Position numbers and translations under genes: made by a program. From contig OZ251530.1 of NCBI GenBank assembly GCA_965243095.1, forward strand, positions 3,224,001-3,288,000: a stretch of DNA of 64,000 nt, given 5' to 3'. The notes beneath the pieces were generated by a model. That model was not told where the DNA came from. It made no database searches and saw only the letters and a list, made by a program, of their open reading frames with translations. Positions 9,426 through 18,752 of this stretch are shown one piece after another (position 1 is the first letter of the stretch; the number at the start of each line of letters is the position of its first letter). This DNA comes from VXYL01 sp965243095. GTDB taxonomy: Bacteria > Pseudomonadota > Gammaproteobacteria > Pseudomonadales > Azotimanducaceae.

Positions 9426-10240
9426 CCCTATTGTTGCAGGTTTTCGCCGAACTATGTGGCGAGAGCGGCGAGGTATTCGGACATGGCTTCTTCCGTTTTG
9501 TCGTCGCGCATGATGGAAAGAACGGGTTTTCCGGCGCGGTTCAGGAAGCGGCCGGCGCGGAGCAGGAAGTCGTTGCGCATCGTCCGCGGTTGAGCGAACG
9601 ACCAGAGCGGGGAGCGCTTGGCGGTGGTGCGCCGGGACGGGGCGCGCGTCGCCATCTGCAGTTCGCGTCCCGACAACGACCGCGACACCGTGGACACGTC
9701 CGGCAGCCGCCGCAGCCCCACCGCCCGGCGCACCGCCTCGTCGTTCCGGTAGCGCGCCATGTCGCGCAGCTGGCGGCAGCCGAGCAGCAGATGCACCACC
9801 AGCAGCAGCGCCACCACGTGCGGCGCGTAAGCGCGCCGTCCGGCTCGCGGAAAGCAGCCGCGCAGCCGCTCCTTCAGCCCGAGGCGCGAGAACAGGCGCT
9901 GGAACACCACCAGCCCGGCGTGCGAGGTGAGGCTCTGGGACTCGAACCGGACCTCCGGCCCGCTTCCGGTTTTGCCGCTGACCTCTTTCCTGATACGATT
10001 CACTTCGGCGGTCTCCTTCGATGCTGTTTTCGATACGCACCATCGTACCAAAGGAGACCGCCATTTTCGTTCCCGGAATCAATGAACAACCGTTTTCGGA
10101 ATCCCGCCGAGGCGCGCAAACGCGGCCCCGGACAACCTCACTTCCAGTGGCATTGGCCGGCAACGGCGCCGCCGGCGACGCTTCCTAAGCAATCGCCGCG
10201 TTTTCTCGAACCTCGAACGACTTCAAGCTGCAACAATAGG
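9426..10240 (-). mobile_element. Internally deleted, non-autonomous copy of the IS1380-like element
   Basis: Ends match the intact copy at 4574-6204 (CCCTATTGTTGCAG at the left; the right end lacks one terminal G), with a 4-bp duplication GTAA on each side (9422-9425, 10241-10244). About 816 bp of the transposase interior are missing, leaving an ~815-bp element. It is inverted relative to the intact copy. The deletion junction has short GG microhomology. It could be mobilised in trans by the intact transposase. Confidence 0.88.
9452..10003 (-). CDS. In-frame deleted transposase derivative (DDE core missing)
   Basis: This frame fuses the first ~127 residues of the transposase (through VSTVSRSLS) directly to its C-terminal ~56 residues (GRELQMATRAPSRR…EYLAALAT). 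All catalytic acidic residues are lost, but the reading frame and the N-terminal DNA-binding part remain intact, giving 183 residues. If expressed it could bind IS ends and interfere with transposition; that is inference. Flanking sequence is nearly identical to the intact copy, so the deletion is recent. Confidence 0.6.
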   Translation of the reverse strand: MNRIRKEVSGKTGSGPEVRFESQSLTSHAGLVVFQRLFSRLGLKERLRGCFPRAGRRAYAPHVVALLLVVHLLLGCRQLRDMARYRNDEAVRRAVGLRRLPDVSTVSRSLSGRELQMATRAPSRRTTAKRSPLWSFAQPRTMRNDFLLRAGRFLNRAGKPVLSIMRDDKTEEAMSEYLAALAT

Positions 10241-10760
10241 GTAAAGACAACCTGGTTCACCAGCGAGAGACTGTCATAGCGATGGATGACCTGCGGTTCG
10301 CCTTCCATGCCGAGCTCTGCGGTAAAACCGCATGAGCATGCGCTGCAGTATGTCATCCTCGTCATCAAGGTCCGGCACGTTGGACATCACGAAGTGCGTG
10401 TCGATGGGCCGCCCTTGCGGGACGGCCTCGGCTCGGGATGTCGCGGACAATCTTGGCAAGGCCACGGAGGTTCTGTTCGTTGGGAAAGAACAGGAGGGTC
10501 ACGGCATCCGGCAATTGGCGCGTGCAAATGCCGCAGGTGTCCGGGTGGCCAGTACGGGAGTCGATCAGCACATAGTCTGGCTGGACGACTTTCCGCCACT
10601 GTTCCTTCAGATCTTCAAAGAGCAGGTAGCCGCTGTGCTGCTCGTAGAGGCCGTTCCAGTCGATTCCATCGAAGACGGCAGCATAGCCTTGCTCCGAGCC
10701 GGATGGCATGATCCAGAGGCCATCCGCGGTGGTCGACGGGATCACGAAACGTCTCGGCAT

Positions 10761-11242
10761 TGATGCTCATTGCGCCACCGTGGGCGGTACGGGGATGTCG
10801 TCGTCCATTTCATAGGTAGGTATCGTATGAGTTCCTTGGCCTTGTTGCAACGAGACGCAGCATACCATTTGGTGCGTCGCACACTGCCGGATCGTGGCTT
10901 GTTTTCCTACGCAAGGTCGAGCGTGTCTTCCGGATAAAGAGGCTTCGCGAACCCCCGCACTCGGCCGAATGCCGGGGCCCGGCGGCAGGGAGGTGCGGGG
11001 CTTGGACGTGCGTAGGGAGGGCGCGTTTGCTTCGCTGCCACGACCCGACCACGGGCAGGGACATCCGACCTCCGCCCGATGCCGAGGCGGCTGCCGAACG
11101 GACGAAGCTCGCGCCGAACGCGCGGCGGCAGCCCGCTATGCCCGCCGAGGCCCGCATTGTGGAGTAGGAGGCTGCTCTGCGGCGTTCACGGTAACTATCG
11201 GGCGCATGTGCCATCCACAGGGGCAACCCAATGCCACAACCT
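10761..11242. other. Intergenic / decayed stretch without recognisable gene
   Basis: About 480 bp between the truncated ParA-like remnant and the AAA ATPase remnant. Open frames exist on both strands but have no recognisable motif, start signal or family resemblance. A short minus-strand segment near 10775-10815 may be debris of the missing ParA N terminus. No RNA gene or clear promoter was seen. Confidence 0.5.
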
Positions 11243-12045
11243 TCAACGCGTAACGTCTTGGGCATCGCCGTCGCATGCCGGCAATGCCGCGCGCACCGCC
11301 CGAATCACCCGGTTGTCCGGCGAGACGTTCTGCCGCACGGCTTCAAAGTGTGCCGACAGAGAAGGCAAGAGGGGGCGAAACGCACCTACGCCCTGCTCCA
11401 CGAAACCAGTGGCGCACAAGCCATCGACCACTGCCAGAGCAGCTTCCTCGTCAACTGATCTGCCGCGGTTGTCCGCGGCCCTCAGCGCGGCCACGACATC
11501 GTCCAATGGCGTCCAACGCGTACGCCAAGGCTATCGTGTGATACGACGATACGACCATGGCTGCAGTCGCGCCGCGTAGTATTCGCGCTTGTGCTCGCGG
11601 CACCGGTCGCGCAGTTTCCCTGCCGGTGGCCTATCGGCAATTCCCTCCTTCAGCACCAGTTCGGCCAACGCGCAGCAGCCGTTCGTCAAATGATGCGGGA
11701 AGTTGCCGCTCTCCGCGAGAATCGCCGTCGCCGCCGCGCCGATCCACGTTGCTAGCTGAGCATCCGCTAGCGAACCGCCACCAAAGGCGTAGTTCGCCAA
11801 CGCCACTTGCAACGTGCCGGTAACGACCTGTTGCGCGTCTTCATCCCGAAAGCACACCGAGTGACCGCGCATGGCCCCTCGCAAGGCGCCACAGTCCAAG
11901 TTCGGCGAGGCGGGTAGTGGTGTTTGCCAACCCGAAGCACGCCAGAAGCACCTGCGTGTGCCCGGTGATACCGCCGTGCAGCACCTCTAGCTGTTTCGGC
12001 GTCGCAAATGCCGGCGCGGACGAAGGCGGCTCGGTCTACACCTTG
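11243..12045 (-). pseudogene. Decayed AAA ATPase, paralogue of the gene at 38714-40179
   Basis: Three minus-strand pieces in different frames line up with the C-terminal two-thirds of the ATPase at 38.7-40.2 kb. SAPAFATPKQLEVLHGG…QVLLACFGLANTTTRLAELG matches SAPAAFLDAVHQ…VCFAAFGLPGLKEAFDAAG; ESGNFPHHLTNGCCALAELV and HKREYYAARL match ASGGFPHHLRNGVAGVAKLV and TKQDYYEARM; the last piece matches the terminal winged-helix-like part. The Walker A half is gone and at least two frameshifts are needed, so it is non-functional. Confidence 0.65.
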
Positions 12046-12215
12046 GCGAGGAGACCCGCGGTTGAACATCCAAGACGACAACGGAATGGCCAAGGTGTAC
12101 CAAGTCCGGCAGGCGATCCAGGCTCTAGAGCGGCTTGGCGAACAACGGCAAACAGACACAGGGAGGAGCACCGAACCGCTACTCCCGTAGCCCTTGACCA
12201 CAGAGGAGGAAGGCA

Positions 12216-12533
12216 ATGCTCGACCACTACACCTACCGCGTCACTTGGTCCGCCGAGGATCAAGAGCATGTGGGCCTGTGCGCCGAGTTCCCCTCGCTGA
12301 GTTGCCTGGCCGCCTCCCCGGCCGGGGCGCTGGCCGACATTCGCGCTTTGGTGCGCGAGGTCCTTGAAGACATGGCGATTGGCGGCGAGCAGGCGCCGGC
12401 CCCGTTCGCCGACCGCAAATACAGCGGCAGGTTCGTGGTGCGGGTGCCGCCAGAAGTGCATCGCTCGCTGGCGATAGCGGCCGCCGAAGAAGGCGTCAGC
12501 TTGAACCGGCTCGTGAACGCCCGGCTGGGCTGA
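12216..12533 (+). CDS. Solitary HicB-family antitoxin-like protein
   Basis: The 105-residue protein has an N-terminal HicB partial RNase H-like fold (YRVTWSAEDQEHVGLCAEFP…AALADIRALVREVLEDM) and a C-terminal ribbon-helix-helix (GRFVVRVPPEVHRSLAIAAAEEGVSLNRLVNARL). HicB proteins neutralise HicA mRNA interferases and repress their own promoter. No HicA-like dsRBD toxin was found on either side, so it may act alone as a regulator or be an orphan. A strong Shine-Dalgarno (GAGGAAGG) precedes the ATG. Confidence 0.8.
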   Translation: MLDHYTYRVTWSAEDQEHVGLCAEFPSLSCLAASPAGALADIRALVREVLEDMAIGGEQAPAPFADRKYSGRFVVRVPPEVHRSLAIAAAEEGVSLNRLVNARLG

Positions 12534-12663
12534 GGGTATCCGGCCAACGACGCCCGCGCTCCCAAATGCATGGGCTTCGCCCACCGCCGAAAGGCGTACA
12601 ATGCGTGTTCCAAGGGCGCTGTTTCGGTTGGCGCGCTGCTCGCTAGGGTGGGAAGGAGCAACC

Positions 12664-13722
12664 TTGGATTTCGTTGGCAGCCACATCTTGTCGGTGGATC
12701 AGTTCCAGCGCGAGGACATCGATCGGGTGTTCGCGGTGGCCGATCAGATGCTCCCGTACGCGCATCGGCGGCGCATCACGCGTGTGCTGGAAGGGGCGAT
12801 TCTCACCAACATGTTCTTCGAGCCGAGCACGCGCACGCGGGTGTCGTTCGGTTCCGCGTTCAACCTGCTCGGCGGCGATGTGCGCGAGACCACCGGCATC
12901 AGCGCTTCGTCCCTGACCAAGGGTGAATCGCTGCACGACACGGCGCGGGTGCTGTCCGGCTACAGCGACGCGATTGTGATGCGCCACCCGGCCGAGGGCG
13001 CGGTGGCCGAATTCGCCCGGGCGTCGCGGGTGCCGGTGATGAACGGCGGCGACGGCGCCAACGAGCATCCCAGCCAGGCGCTGCTGGATCTGTACACCGT
13101 GCGCAGCGAGCTGGCCGGGCGCGGGCGCGGCATCGACGGGCTGCGCATCGCCGTCATCGGCGACCTTCGGTATGGGCGCGCCGTACATTCGCTGCTGAAG
13201 CTGCTGGCGCTGTTCGACGACGTTTCGGCGCACTTGGTGTCGCCGCCCGGGTTGGAGGCCCCGCCGGAGATCACCGACGCGCTGCGGCGGCGCGGCCACA
13301 AGGTGGAGGTGTTCCACGCCTTGGAGGACGGCATCCACCATGTGGACATCCTGTACGTCACGCGCACGCAAGAGGAGCGCTTCGCCACGCAGGAGGAGGC
13401 GGATCGCTACCGCGGCCTGTTTCGGGTGAACCAGGCCATCTACACCGAGCACTGCGAGCCGAACACGGTGATCATGCATCCCCTGCCCCGCGACTCGCGC
13501 AGCCAAGCGCAGGAGCTGGACGACGACCTCATCGCCAACCCGAATCTGGCGATCTTCCGGCAAACGGACAACGGCGTGGTGGTGCGCATGGCGTTGTTCG
13601 CGATGGTGCTGGATGTGAGCGAGCAGGTACACCGGCACGCGCAGCCGGTGCGGTGGTACACGGCCAAGCGCCGGCCGGGGGCACGGGAGGGCGCTGGGTG
13701 TGCGACAGTCTCGGGTGACTGA
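12664..13722 (+). CDS. pyrB: Aspartate carbamoyltransferase catalytic subunit
   Basis: PyrB joins carbamoyl phosphate and aspartate, the first committed step of pyrimidine synthesis. Seen are the carbamoyl-phosphate motif FFEPSTRTRVSF, the VMRHP segment, GDGANEHPSQALLDLYT, GDLRYGRAVHSL and HPLPR. I chose TTG at 12664: it has GGAAGGAG 6 bases upstream and aligns with the family N terminus, giving 352 residues; an ATG at 12601 would add 21 unlikely residues. The C terminus has a ~25-residue Arg/Gly-rich tail beyond the fold. No pyrI or pyrC is adjacent. Confidence 0.93.
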   Translation: MDFVGSHILSVDQFQREDIDRVFAVADQMLPYAHRRRITRVLEGAILTNMFFEPSTRTRVSFGSAFNLLGGDVRETTGISASSLTKGESLHDTARVLSGYSDAIVMRHPAEGAVAEFARASRVPVMNGGDGANEHPSQALLDLYTVRSELAGRGRGIDGLRIAVIGDLRYGRAVHSLLKLLALFDDVSAHLVSPPGLEAPPEITDALRRRGHKVEVFHALEDGIHHVDILYVTRTQEERFATQEEADRYRGLFRVNQAIYTEHCEPNTVIMHPLPRDSRSQAQELDDDLIANPNLAIFRQTDNGVVVRMALFAMVLDVSEQVHRHAQPVRWYTAKRRPGAREGAGCATVSGD

Positions 13723-13727
13723 CGCTG

Positions 13728-13765
13728 CTGGGAACGCAATGCAGGCGAGACGCCTGCGCTCCCAG
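13728..13765. terminator. Hairpin between convergent pyrB and etfA, possible bidirectional terminator
   Basis: A perfect 7-bp stem (GCAGGCG-AGA-CGCCTGC) is nested in an outer CTGGGA…TCCCAG stem, filling the 45-bp gap between two convergent genes. No T-run follows in either direction, so termination efficiency is uncertain. GCAGGCG/CGCCTGC hairpins of this kind are often dispersed repeats in high-GC genomes. Confidence 0.5.
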
Positions 13766-13767
13766 GG

Positions 13768-14700
13768 TCACCCCAGCGCTGCTTCCAACTCCGGCACCGC
13801 TTGGAACAGATCCGCCACCAAGCCGTAGTCGGCCACTTGGAAGATGGGCGCGTCCGCGTCCTTGTTGATGGCCACGATCACCTTGGAGTCCTTCATGCCG
13901 GCCAAGTGCTGGATGGCGCCGGAGATGCCCACGGCGATGTAGAGGTCCGGGGCGACGATCTTGCCGGTTTGCCCCACCTGCATGTCGTTGGGGACGAATC
14001 CCGCGTCCACCGCGGCGCGGGAGGCGCCGATGGCGGCGCCGAGCTTGTCGGCGATGCCCTCGAGCAGCGCGAAATTGTCGCCGCTTTGCATGCCGCGGCC
14101 GCCGGAGATGACGATGGACGCGGCGGTGAGTTCCGGGCGCTCGGATTTGGCGATCTCCTCGCTGACGAACTGCGAAAACGCGGCGTCGTGAACGGCGTCC
14201 ACGGCTTCCACCGCCAACGTGCCGCCTTCCGCCGGCGCCGGATCGAAGCCGGTGCCGCGCACGGATACCACCTTCTTGGCGTCCCCCGAGCGCACCGTGG
14301 CGATGGCGTTGCCGGCGTAGATGGGGCGGCGGAAGGTGTCCGGCGCGTCCACGCCCACGATGTCGGACACCATCTGCACATCGAGCAGCGCCGCCACCCG
14401 CGGCAGGAAGTTCTTGCCGGTGGTGGTGTGCGCCGCCAGCACATGCTCGTAGCCGGCGGCCAGATCCGCCACCAATGCGGCCAGATTCTCGGCCAAGGCG
14501 TGTTCGTAGGCGGCGTTGTCCGCCAGCAGCACCTTGCGTGCGCCGCCGATGCGCGCCGCTTCCTCCGCCGCCGACGCGCAGCCGGCGCCGGCCACCAGCA
14601 CGTCGAACTCGCCGCCGATGGCTTGCGCCGCCGCCACCACGCTCAGCGTTACCGGGCGCAGCGCCGCGTTGTCGTGTTCCGCCACTACCAGAATGCTCAT
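13768..14700 (-). CDS. etfA: Electron transfer flavoprotein, alpha subunit
   Basis: The 310-residue alpha subunit carries the C-terminal FAD-binding domain: GGRGMQSGDNFALLEGIADKL, then GFVPNDMQVGQTGKIVAPDLYIAVGISGAIQHLAGM and SKVIVAINKDADAPIFQVADYG. EtfAB accepts electrons from acyl-CoA and related dehydrogenases and passes them to ETF-QO (present at 55805-57469). ATG at 14700 is chosen for MSILVVAEHD and an upstream AAGGAA. It follows etfB by 34 bases in one operon. Confidence 0.97.
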   Translation of the reverse strand: MSILVVAEHDNAALRPVTLSVVAAAQAIGGEFDVLVAGAGCASAAEEAARIGGARKVLLADNAAYEHALAENLAALVADLAAGYEHVLAAHTTTGKNFLPRVAALLDVQMVSDIVGVDAPDTFRRPIYAGNAIATVRSGDAKKVVSVRGTGFDPAPAEGGTLAVEAVDAVHDAAFSQFVSEEIAKSERPELTAASIVISGGRGMQSGDNFALLEGIADKLGAAIGASRAAVDAGFVPNDMQVGQTGKIVAPDLYIAVGISGAIQHLAGMKDSKVIVAINKDADAPIFQVADYGLVADLFQAVPELEAALG

Positions 14701-14734
14701 GCTCTTGATTTCCTTTGCTTTGTTCGGGGGGCTG

Positions 14735-15493
14735 TTACGCCGCGTCAATGACCTTGGCTTCGTTGCGGAGTTTGTCGACGAGCTCGTCGACGCTTTCCAC
14801 CTTCACGCCGGCTTGCCGCCCCGGCGGTGGCGCCACGTTCAGCACCTCCGTGCGCCGCGCCGCGTCCACGCCCAGCGCTTCCAGCGTGGTGGTGTCGAGG
14901 GGCTTGCGCTTCGCCTTCATGATGTTCGGCAGCGTGGCGTAGCGCGGCTCGTTCAAGCGCAGGTCGGTGGTGACCACCAGCGGCAGCTTGAGCGAGACCG
15001 TTTGCAGGCCGCCGTCCACCTCGCGCATAACCTCGGCGCTGTCGCCGTTCACGGTGAGCTTGGACGCGAACGTGCCTTGCGGCAGCCCGGCGAGGGCGGC
15101 GAACATCGGGCCGGTTTGGCTGTTGTCGCCGTCGATGCTCTGTTTGCCGAGAAGGACGATGCGCGGCTGCTCTTGATCGTAGATGGCCTTCAGCACCTTG
15201 GCGACGGCCAAGGGTTCGAGATCCGCCGGCGCTTCCACCAAGATGGCGCGGTCGGCCCCAAGCGCGAGGCAGGTGCGCAGTTGTTCCTGGCAGGAGGTTT
15301 CGCCCACGGCCACTGCGATCACCTCGCTGGCGGTGCCCGCCTCTTTGAGGCGCACGGCCTCCTCGATGGCGATTTCGCAAAACGGATTCACCGCCATCTT
15401 CACGTTGGCGAGATCGATGCCGGTGCCGTCGGGCTTCACCCGCACGTTCACGTTCGCGTCCACGACGCGCTTGACCGGAACCAGTACTTTCAT
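14735..15493 (-). CDS. etfB: Electron transfer flavoprotein, beta subunit
   Basis: The 252-residue protein begins MKVLVPVKRVVDANVNVRV and has the conserved NPFCEIAIEEAVRLKE segment, the AMP-binding region GKQSIDGDNSQTGPMFAALAG, and LPLVVTTDLRLNEPRYATLPNIMKAKRKPL, the recognition loop used to dock dehydrogenases. An AAGGAACAAGAG Shine-Dalgarno region precedes the ATG. It is first in the etfBA operon. Confidence 0.97.
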   Translation of the reverse strand: MKVLVPVKRVVDANVNVRVKPDGTGIDLANVKMAVNPFCEIAIEEAVRLKEAGTASEVIAVAVGETSCQEQLRTCLALGADRAILVEAPADLEPLAVAKVLKAIYDQEQPRIVLLGKQSIDGDNSQTGPMFAALAGLPQGTFASKLTVNGDSAEVMREVDGGLQTVSLKLPLVVTTDLRLNEPRYATLPNIMKAKRKPLDTTTLEALGVDAARRTEVLNVAPPPGRQAGVKVESVDELVDKLRNEAKVIDAA

Positions 15494-15657
15494 GTGGCTC
15501 TTGTTCCTTTGCCTTGACGGCCTTGACGAGCGGGCAGGATGCCCGCGCCCTGCCCCGCCATTTTCCTACATCCGCCGGCAATCTTGAAGCGGCTTCGTGC
15601 TATGTTCCCTGTCAACCGCAACGCGGCGCCGGGTCGCAACGTCAAATGGGGAAGCGG

Positions 15658-18600
15658 ATGAGGGCAATTGTCGCGCTTGCGGGTGCCGCAGCGGTGTTTT
15701 TCCTTGCCGGCTGCGGCGGCGGCAACGAGAACTCGGCCATCGGCGGCAACGAGCCGGCCAATCCGGTGACGCCGCGGGGGTGGGAGCTGGTGTGGTCGGA
15801 CGAGTTCAGCGGCAATGCCCTCGACGGCGGCAAGTGGAACATCCAACTCGGCGACGGCACCGCCGAGGGCATTCCCGGCTGGGGCAACAACGAGCTGCAA
15901 ACCTACCAAGCCGCCAACGTGGAAGTCTCCGGCGGCAACCTGGTGATCACCGCCCGCGAGGAGGCGGTTGACGGGCGCGCCTATGCCTCCGGGCGCATCA
16001 ACACCGCCGGCAAGATGGACATGCGCTACGGGCGCGTGGAAGCGAGCATCCGCGCGCCGAGCGGCCAAGGCATGTGGGCGGCGTTCTGGATGCTGCCAAC
16101 CGATTCGCCCTACGGCGGCTGGGCGGCCGGCGGCGAGATCGACATCTTGGAAGTGTTCCGCCGGGATCCGCGCCCGTTCACCCAAGGCACCGTGCATTTC
16201 GGCATGGCTTGGCCGCTCACCGCCTACAGCTTCACGCGCTATTCCGATGTGGACCCGGCGGACGGTTTCCACACTTACGCCTTGGAGTGGGACGAGGACG
16301 AACTGCGCTGGTTCGTCGACGGCGTCCATTTCAAGACCGTCACCAGCGCCACTTACTGGACCTACTACCGGGATCGGCAAACGAACGCCTACACCGTGGG
16401 CGAAGGTGGCGCGCCGTTCGATCAGCCGTTCCATCTGCTGCTCAACTTGGCTGTCGGCGGCAATTTGCCCGGGGATCCCGCGCCGACGGCGTTCCCGGGC
16501 CGGTTGCTGGTGGACTATGTGCGGGTGTACCGCTGCAACCTGCCGGACGGGGCCGATTGCGCCGGGTTCGCCGATTTGGTGGATCCGGCGGTTGTGGCGG
16601 CGCCGGCCGAGCAGGTGTTTCGCGCCGCCTACGACATCTACGGCGACACGCTCGGCCCGCTGGTGTTTCCCAACTCGGAAACGACGGTGGCGCTCGACTT
16701 CGGCGTGTACGACAACGACGGGGCGTTGGCGCTTTCCGAGGTGGATCTGGGCGGCGAGCGCGGCACGGTCATCGACGTGGAGACCAGCGGCGGCGGCAAC
16801 TTTTCCATCCACGCCGCGGATCTCTCGCGGCTGAGCTTGTTCGGCATGGGGAGCGCCAGCGAGCCGGGCCAGTACGCCGGCGAGCTGCAGTTCGACCTGT
16901 ACGTCTTCGCCGACGGCACCGATGCCGAGAGCGGCCTGCAGGTGAAGGTGGACAGCGGTTTTCCGGACCTCGGTTTCGTCGAACTGGCCGTTGCCGACCT
17001 GCCGAAGGACGAGTGGAGCACGGTGTCGGTGTCGATCACGGACATCATCCGCAACCTGGGCGACTTCGGCGGCGGCCCGCTCGACGTGGAGCGGGTGCTC
17101 AGCCTGTTTGTCTTCGAGCCCACCGGCGCGGCGCACATGCAGGTGGACAACATCCGCCTGCGCTGCGGGCACACGGCGCACCGCGGCTGCGGCATCCGGG
17201 CACCGACCGGCGCGGCGGGCCCGCGGCCGGTGTTCATCGACGAAGTGCATCCGATATGGGACAACGGCATCGTCGGCGCGGACTCCGGCAGCGGCTGGGC
17301 CAACTACACGGAAAACGACAACCCGCGCAACAAATCCCAGTGGCGCATCGTCAACTCGGCGGATCCGGCGCGTGGCAACATCATCGAGGTCACCTTCACC
17401 GACAGCGACGCGTTCGGCGTGTGGTTCATCCAAGCCAGCACCGGCGTGGACATGAACGACTACGCGGCGGGTTTCGTGAGCTTCGACATCAAGGTGGACA
17501 GCTACGGCGCCAACGCCGAGGGCATGACCATGAAGATCGACTGCATCTTCCCCTGCACCAGCGGCGATCAGCTCATCGGCAAGGTCGGCGACGGCGACTG
17601 GGAGACGGTGCGGGTGCCGGTCACGCGGCTCCTGAGCGGGGGCCTGAATCTTGCCACCGTGAACACCGGCATCGTGGTGTTTCCAACGGATCAAACCGTG
17701 CCGCTGACGTTTCAACTGGACAACATCGAGTGGTTGGCGGGGGAAGGCGCAGACACGCCGGCGAGGCCGTTGCCGTTGTACTTGGACGCGCCGGCGGAAG
17801 GTTGGGGGCTGTGGGATTGCTGCGGCGGCGCGACGTTGGCGGAGGTGCGGGAGAACGAGGTGCGCGGCAGCGTGATCGAGCTCTCTTTCGGCACGGTGCC
17901 CACCGTGACCGGGTTGCAAGCCGCCGCCAGCATCGATGCAAGCGCCTACCGCGAAGGCACCTTGGAGTTCGCCTTCCGCGAGGTCGCTCCGCCGCCGGCG
18001 GGCGCCGTGTGGCGGCTCAAGGTGGAGAGCGAGAACACCGCCACCGCAGTGGACATTCCCATGACCAGCGGCGGGAATCCAGCGCCGAGCGAGGATTGGC
18101 AAACCTATCGCTTCGGCCTGAACGCCGAACTCGCCGGGGTGGATCTGTCGCGGTTGAAGCTGGTGTTGTTCTTCCCGGATTGGGGTCAGGCCGATGGCGC
18201 GGTGGCGCGCATCGACAACGTGTACCTGATGCCGCCGCGACCAACGGAAATCACCTTGTACGACAACGCTCTTTCGTCGAACTGGTATCTGTGGGATTGT
18301 TGCGATGGTGCCACCTTCGCCGAAGTCGAAGATGACGAAGACCACGGCGACGTGGTGGAGCTCAACTTCCACGGCGGCGCCACCGTAACCGGCTTCCAAG
18401 CCGTTGAGGGCGTGGACGCGACCGTTCTTGGCAATCCGATGCTGGAGTTCGAGTTCAAGGAGGTGTCGCCGCCGCCCACCGGTTCGCAGTGGCGGGTGAA
18501 GCTGGAGAGCTCCGGCGCCGCCACCGCGGCGGAGGTGTTGCTGGCCTCGGCCGGCAATCCAGCGCCGGCGGCCGTGTGGCAGCGCTTTGGTTTCGATCTG

Positions 18601-18723
18601 GCCGAGGATTTCGCGGGTTTGGATGCCACCGACCTCAACTTGGTGTTGATCTTCCCGGACTGGGGCAACGCGGCCGGCGCGGTGGCGCGCATCGACAACG
18701 TGCGGCTGGCGCCCGGGCCGTGA
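15658..18723 (+). CDS. Multimodular GH16 beta-glucanase lipoprotein with four carbohydrate-binding-like modules
   Basis: The 1021-residue surface lipoprotein (lipobox LAGC, acylated Cys near residue 18) has an N-terminal GH16 catalytic domain (about residues 40-285) of the laminarinase/beta-1,3-glucanase type. The nucleophile/acid-base motif GGEIDILEVF places E160, D162 and E165, and the preceding MRYGRVEASIRAPSGQGMWAAFWMLP is typical. Four beta-sandwich modules of ~150-190 residues follow; the last two are clear duplicates (WDCCGGATLAEV / WDCCDGATFAEV; IDNVYL / IDNVRL) and may bind carbohydrate. The downstream TonB receptor starts 29 bases on, pointing to glucan capture, cleavage and uptake. 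An ATG at 15646 would add four residues. Confidence 0.88.
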   Translation: MRAIVALAGAAAVFFLAGCGGGNENSAIGGNEPANPVTPRGWELVWSDEFSGNALDGGKWNIQLGDGTAEGIPGWGNNELQTYQAANVEVSGGNLVITAREEAVDGRAYASGRINTAGKMDMRYGRVEASIRAPSGQGMWAAFWMLPTDSPYGGWAAGGEIDILEVFRRDPRPFTQGTVHFGMAWPLTAYSFTRYSDVDPADGFHTYALEWDEDELRWFVDGVHFKTVTSATYWTYYRDRQTNAYTVGEGGAPFDQPFHLLLNLAVGGNLPGDPAPTAFPGRLLVDYVRVYRCNLPDGADCAGFADLVDPAVVAAPAEQVFRAAYDIYGDTLGPLVFPNSETTVALDFGVYDNDGALALSEVDLGGERGTVIDVETSGGGNFSIHAADLSRLSLFGMGSASEPGQYAGELQFDLYVFADGTDAESGLQVKVDSGFPDLGFVELAVADLPKDEWSTVSVSITDIIRNLGDFGGGPLDVERVLSLFVFEPTGAAHMQVDNIRLRCGHTAHRGCGIRAPTGAAGPRPVFIDEVHPIWDNGIVGADSGSGWANYTENDNPRNKSQWRIVNSADPARGNIIEVTFTDSDAFGVWFIQASTGVDMNDYAAGFVSFDIKVDSYGANAEGMTMKIDCIFPCTSGDQLIGKVGDGDWETVRVPVTRLLSGGLNLATVNTGIVVFPTDQTVPLTFQLDNIEWLAGEGADTPARPLPLYLDAPAEGWGLWDCCGGATLAEVRENEVRGSVIELSFGTVPTVTGLQAAASIDASAYREGTLEFAFREVAPPPAGAVWRLKVESENTATAVDIPMTSGGNPAPSEDWQTYRFGLNAELAGVDLSRLKLVLFFPDWGQADGAVARIDNVYLMPPRPTEITLYDNALSSNWYLWDCCDGATFAEVEDDEDHGDVVELNFHGGATVTGFQAVEGVDATVLGNPMLEFEFKEVSPPPTGSQWRVKLESSGAATAAEVLLASAGNPAPAAVWQRFGFDLAEDFAGLDATDLNLVLIFPDWGNAAGAVARIDNVRLAPGP

Positions 18724-18752
18724 CGGCGATGGCAGCGAAAGGGGCAACCAAG

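Larger units (their letters stand above)
9299..10760 (-). pseudogene. ParA/MinD-like (KGGVGR-type) ATPase remnant, N-terminally truncated, frameshifted and IS-split
   Basis: Minus-strand pieces in different frames match one ParA-like protein in order: a piece from ~10760 with PDYVLIDSRTGHPDTCGICT and FFPNEQNLRGLAKIV; a shifted piece with PIDTHFVMSNVPDLDDEDDI; a third with EPQVIHRYDSLSLVNQVVFT; and, beyond the deleted IS copy, RDRPKSRLAKEYRGVVDLVV…GALHYIDEAESSF ending at the G13 tract. The N-terminal Walker A (KGGVGR-like) region is absent. Removing the IS and one GTAA duplication rejoins VVFT to RDRPKSR in frame, so the insertion hit a gene that then or later acquired frameshifts. Such ATPases are common in accessory islands; the role here is lost. 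Confidence 0.7.

Noticed and set aside
10810..11265. Possible 151-residue protein on the minus strand
   Set aside because: No recognisable motif, biased composition and no ribosome site; treated as intergenic.
11990..12190. HicA-like toxin upstream of the HicB-like gene
   Set aside because: The small frames here do not show the HicA dsRBD pattern (G-x-x-R-Q-x-G-S-H); one overlaps the ATPase remnant.
15490..18747. 1085-codon open frame antisense to the GH16 gene
   Set aside because: High-GC shadow frame; residue content (Arg/His/Val-rich) lacks domain motifs, and the sense strand encodes a clear enzyme.
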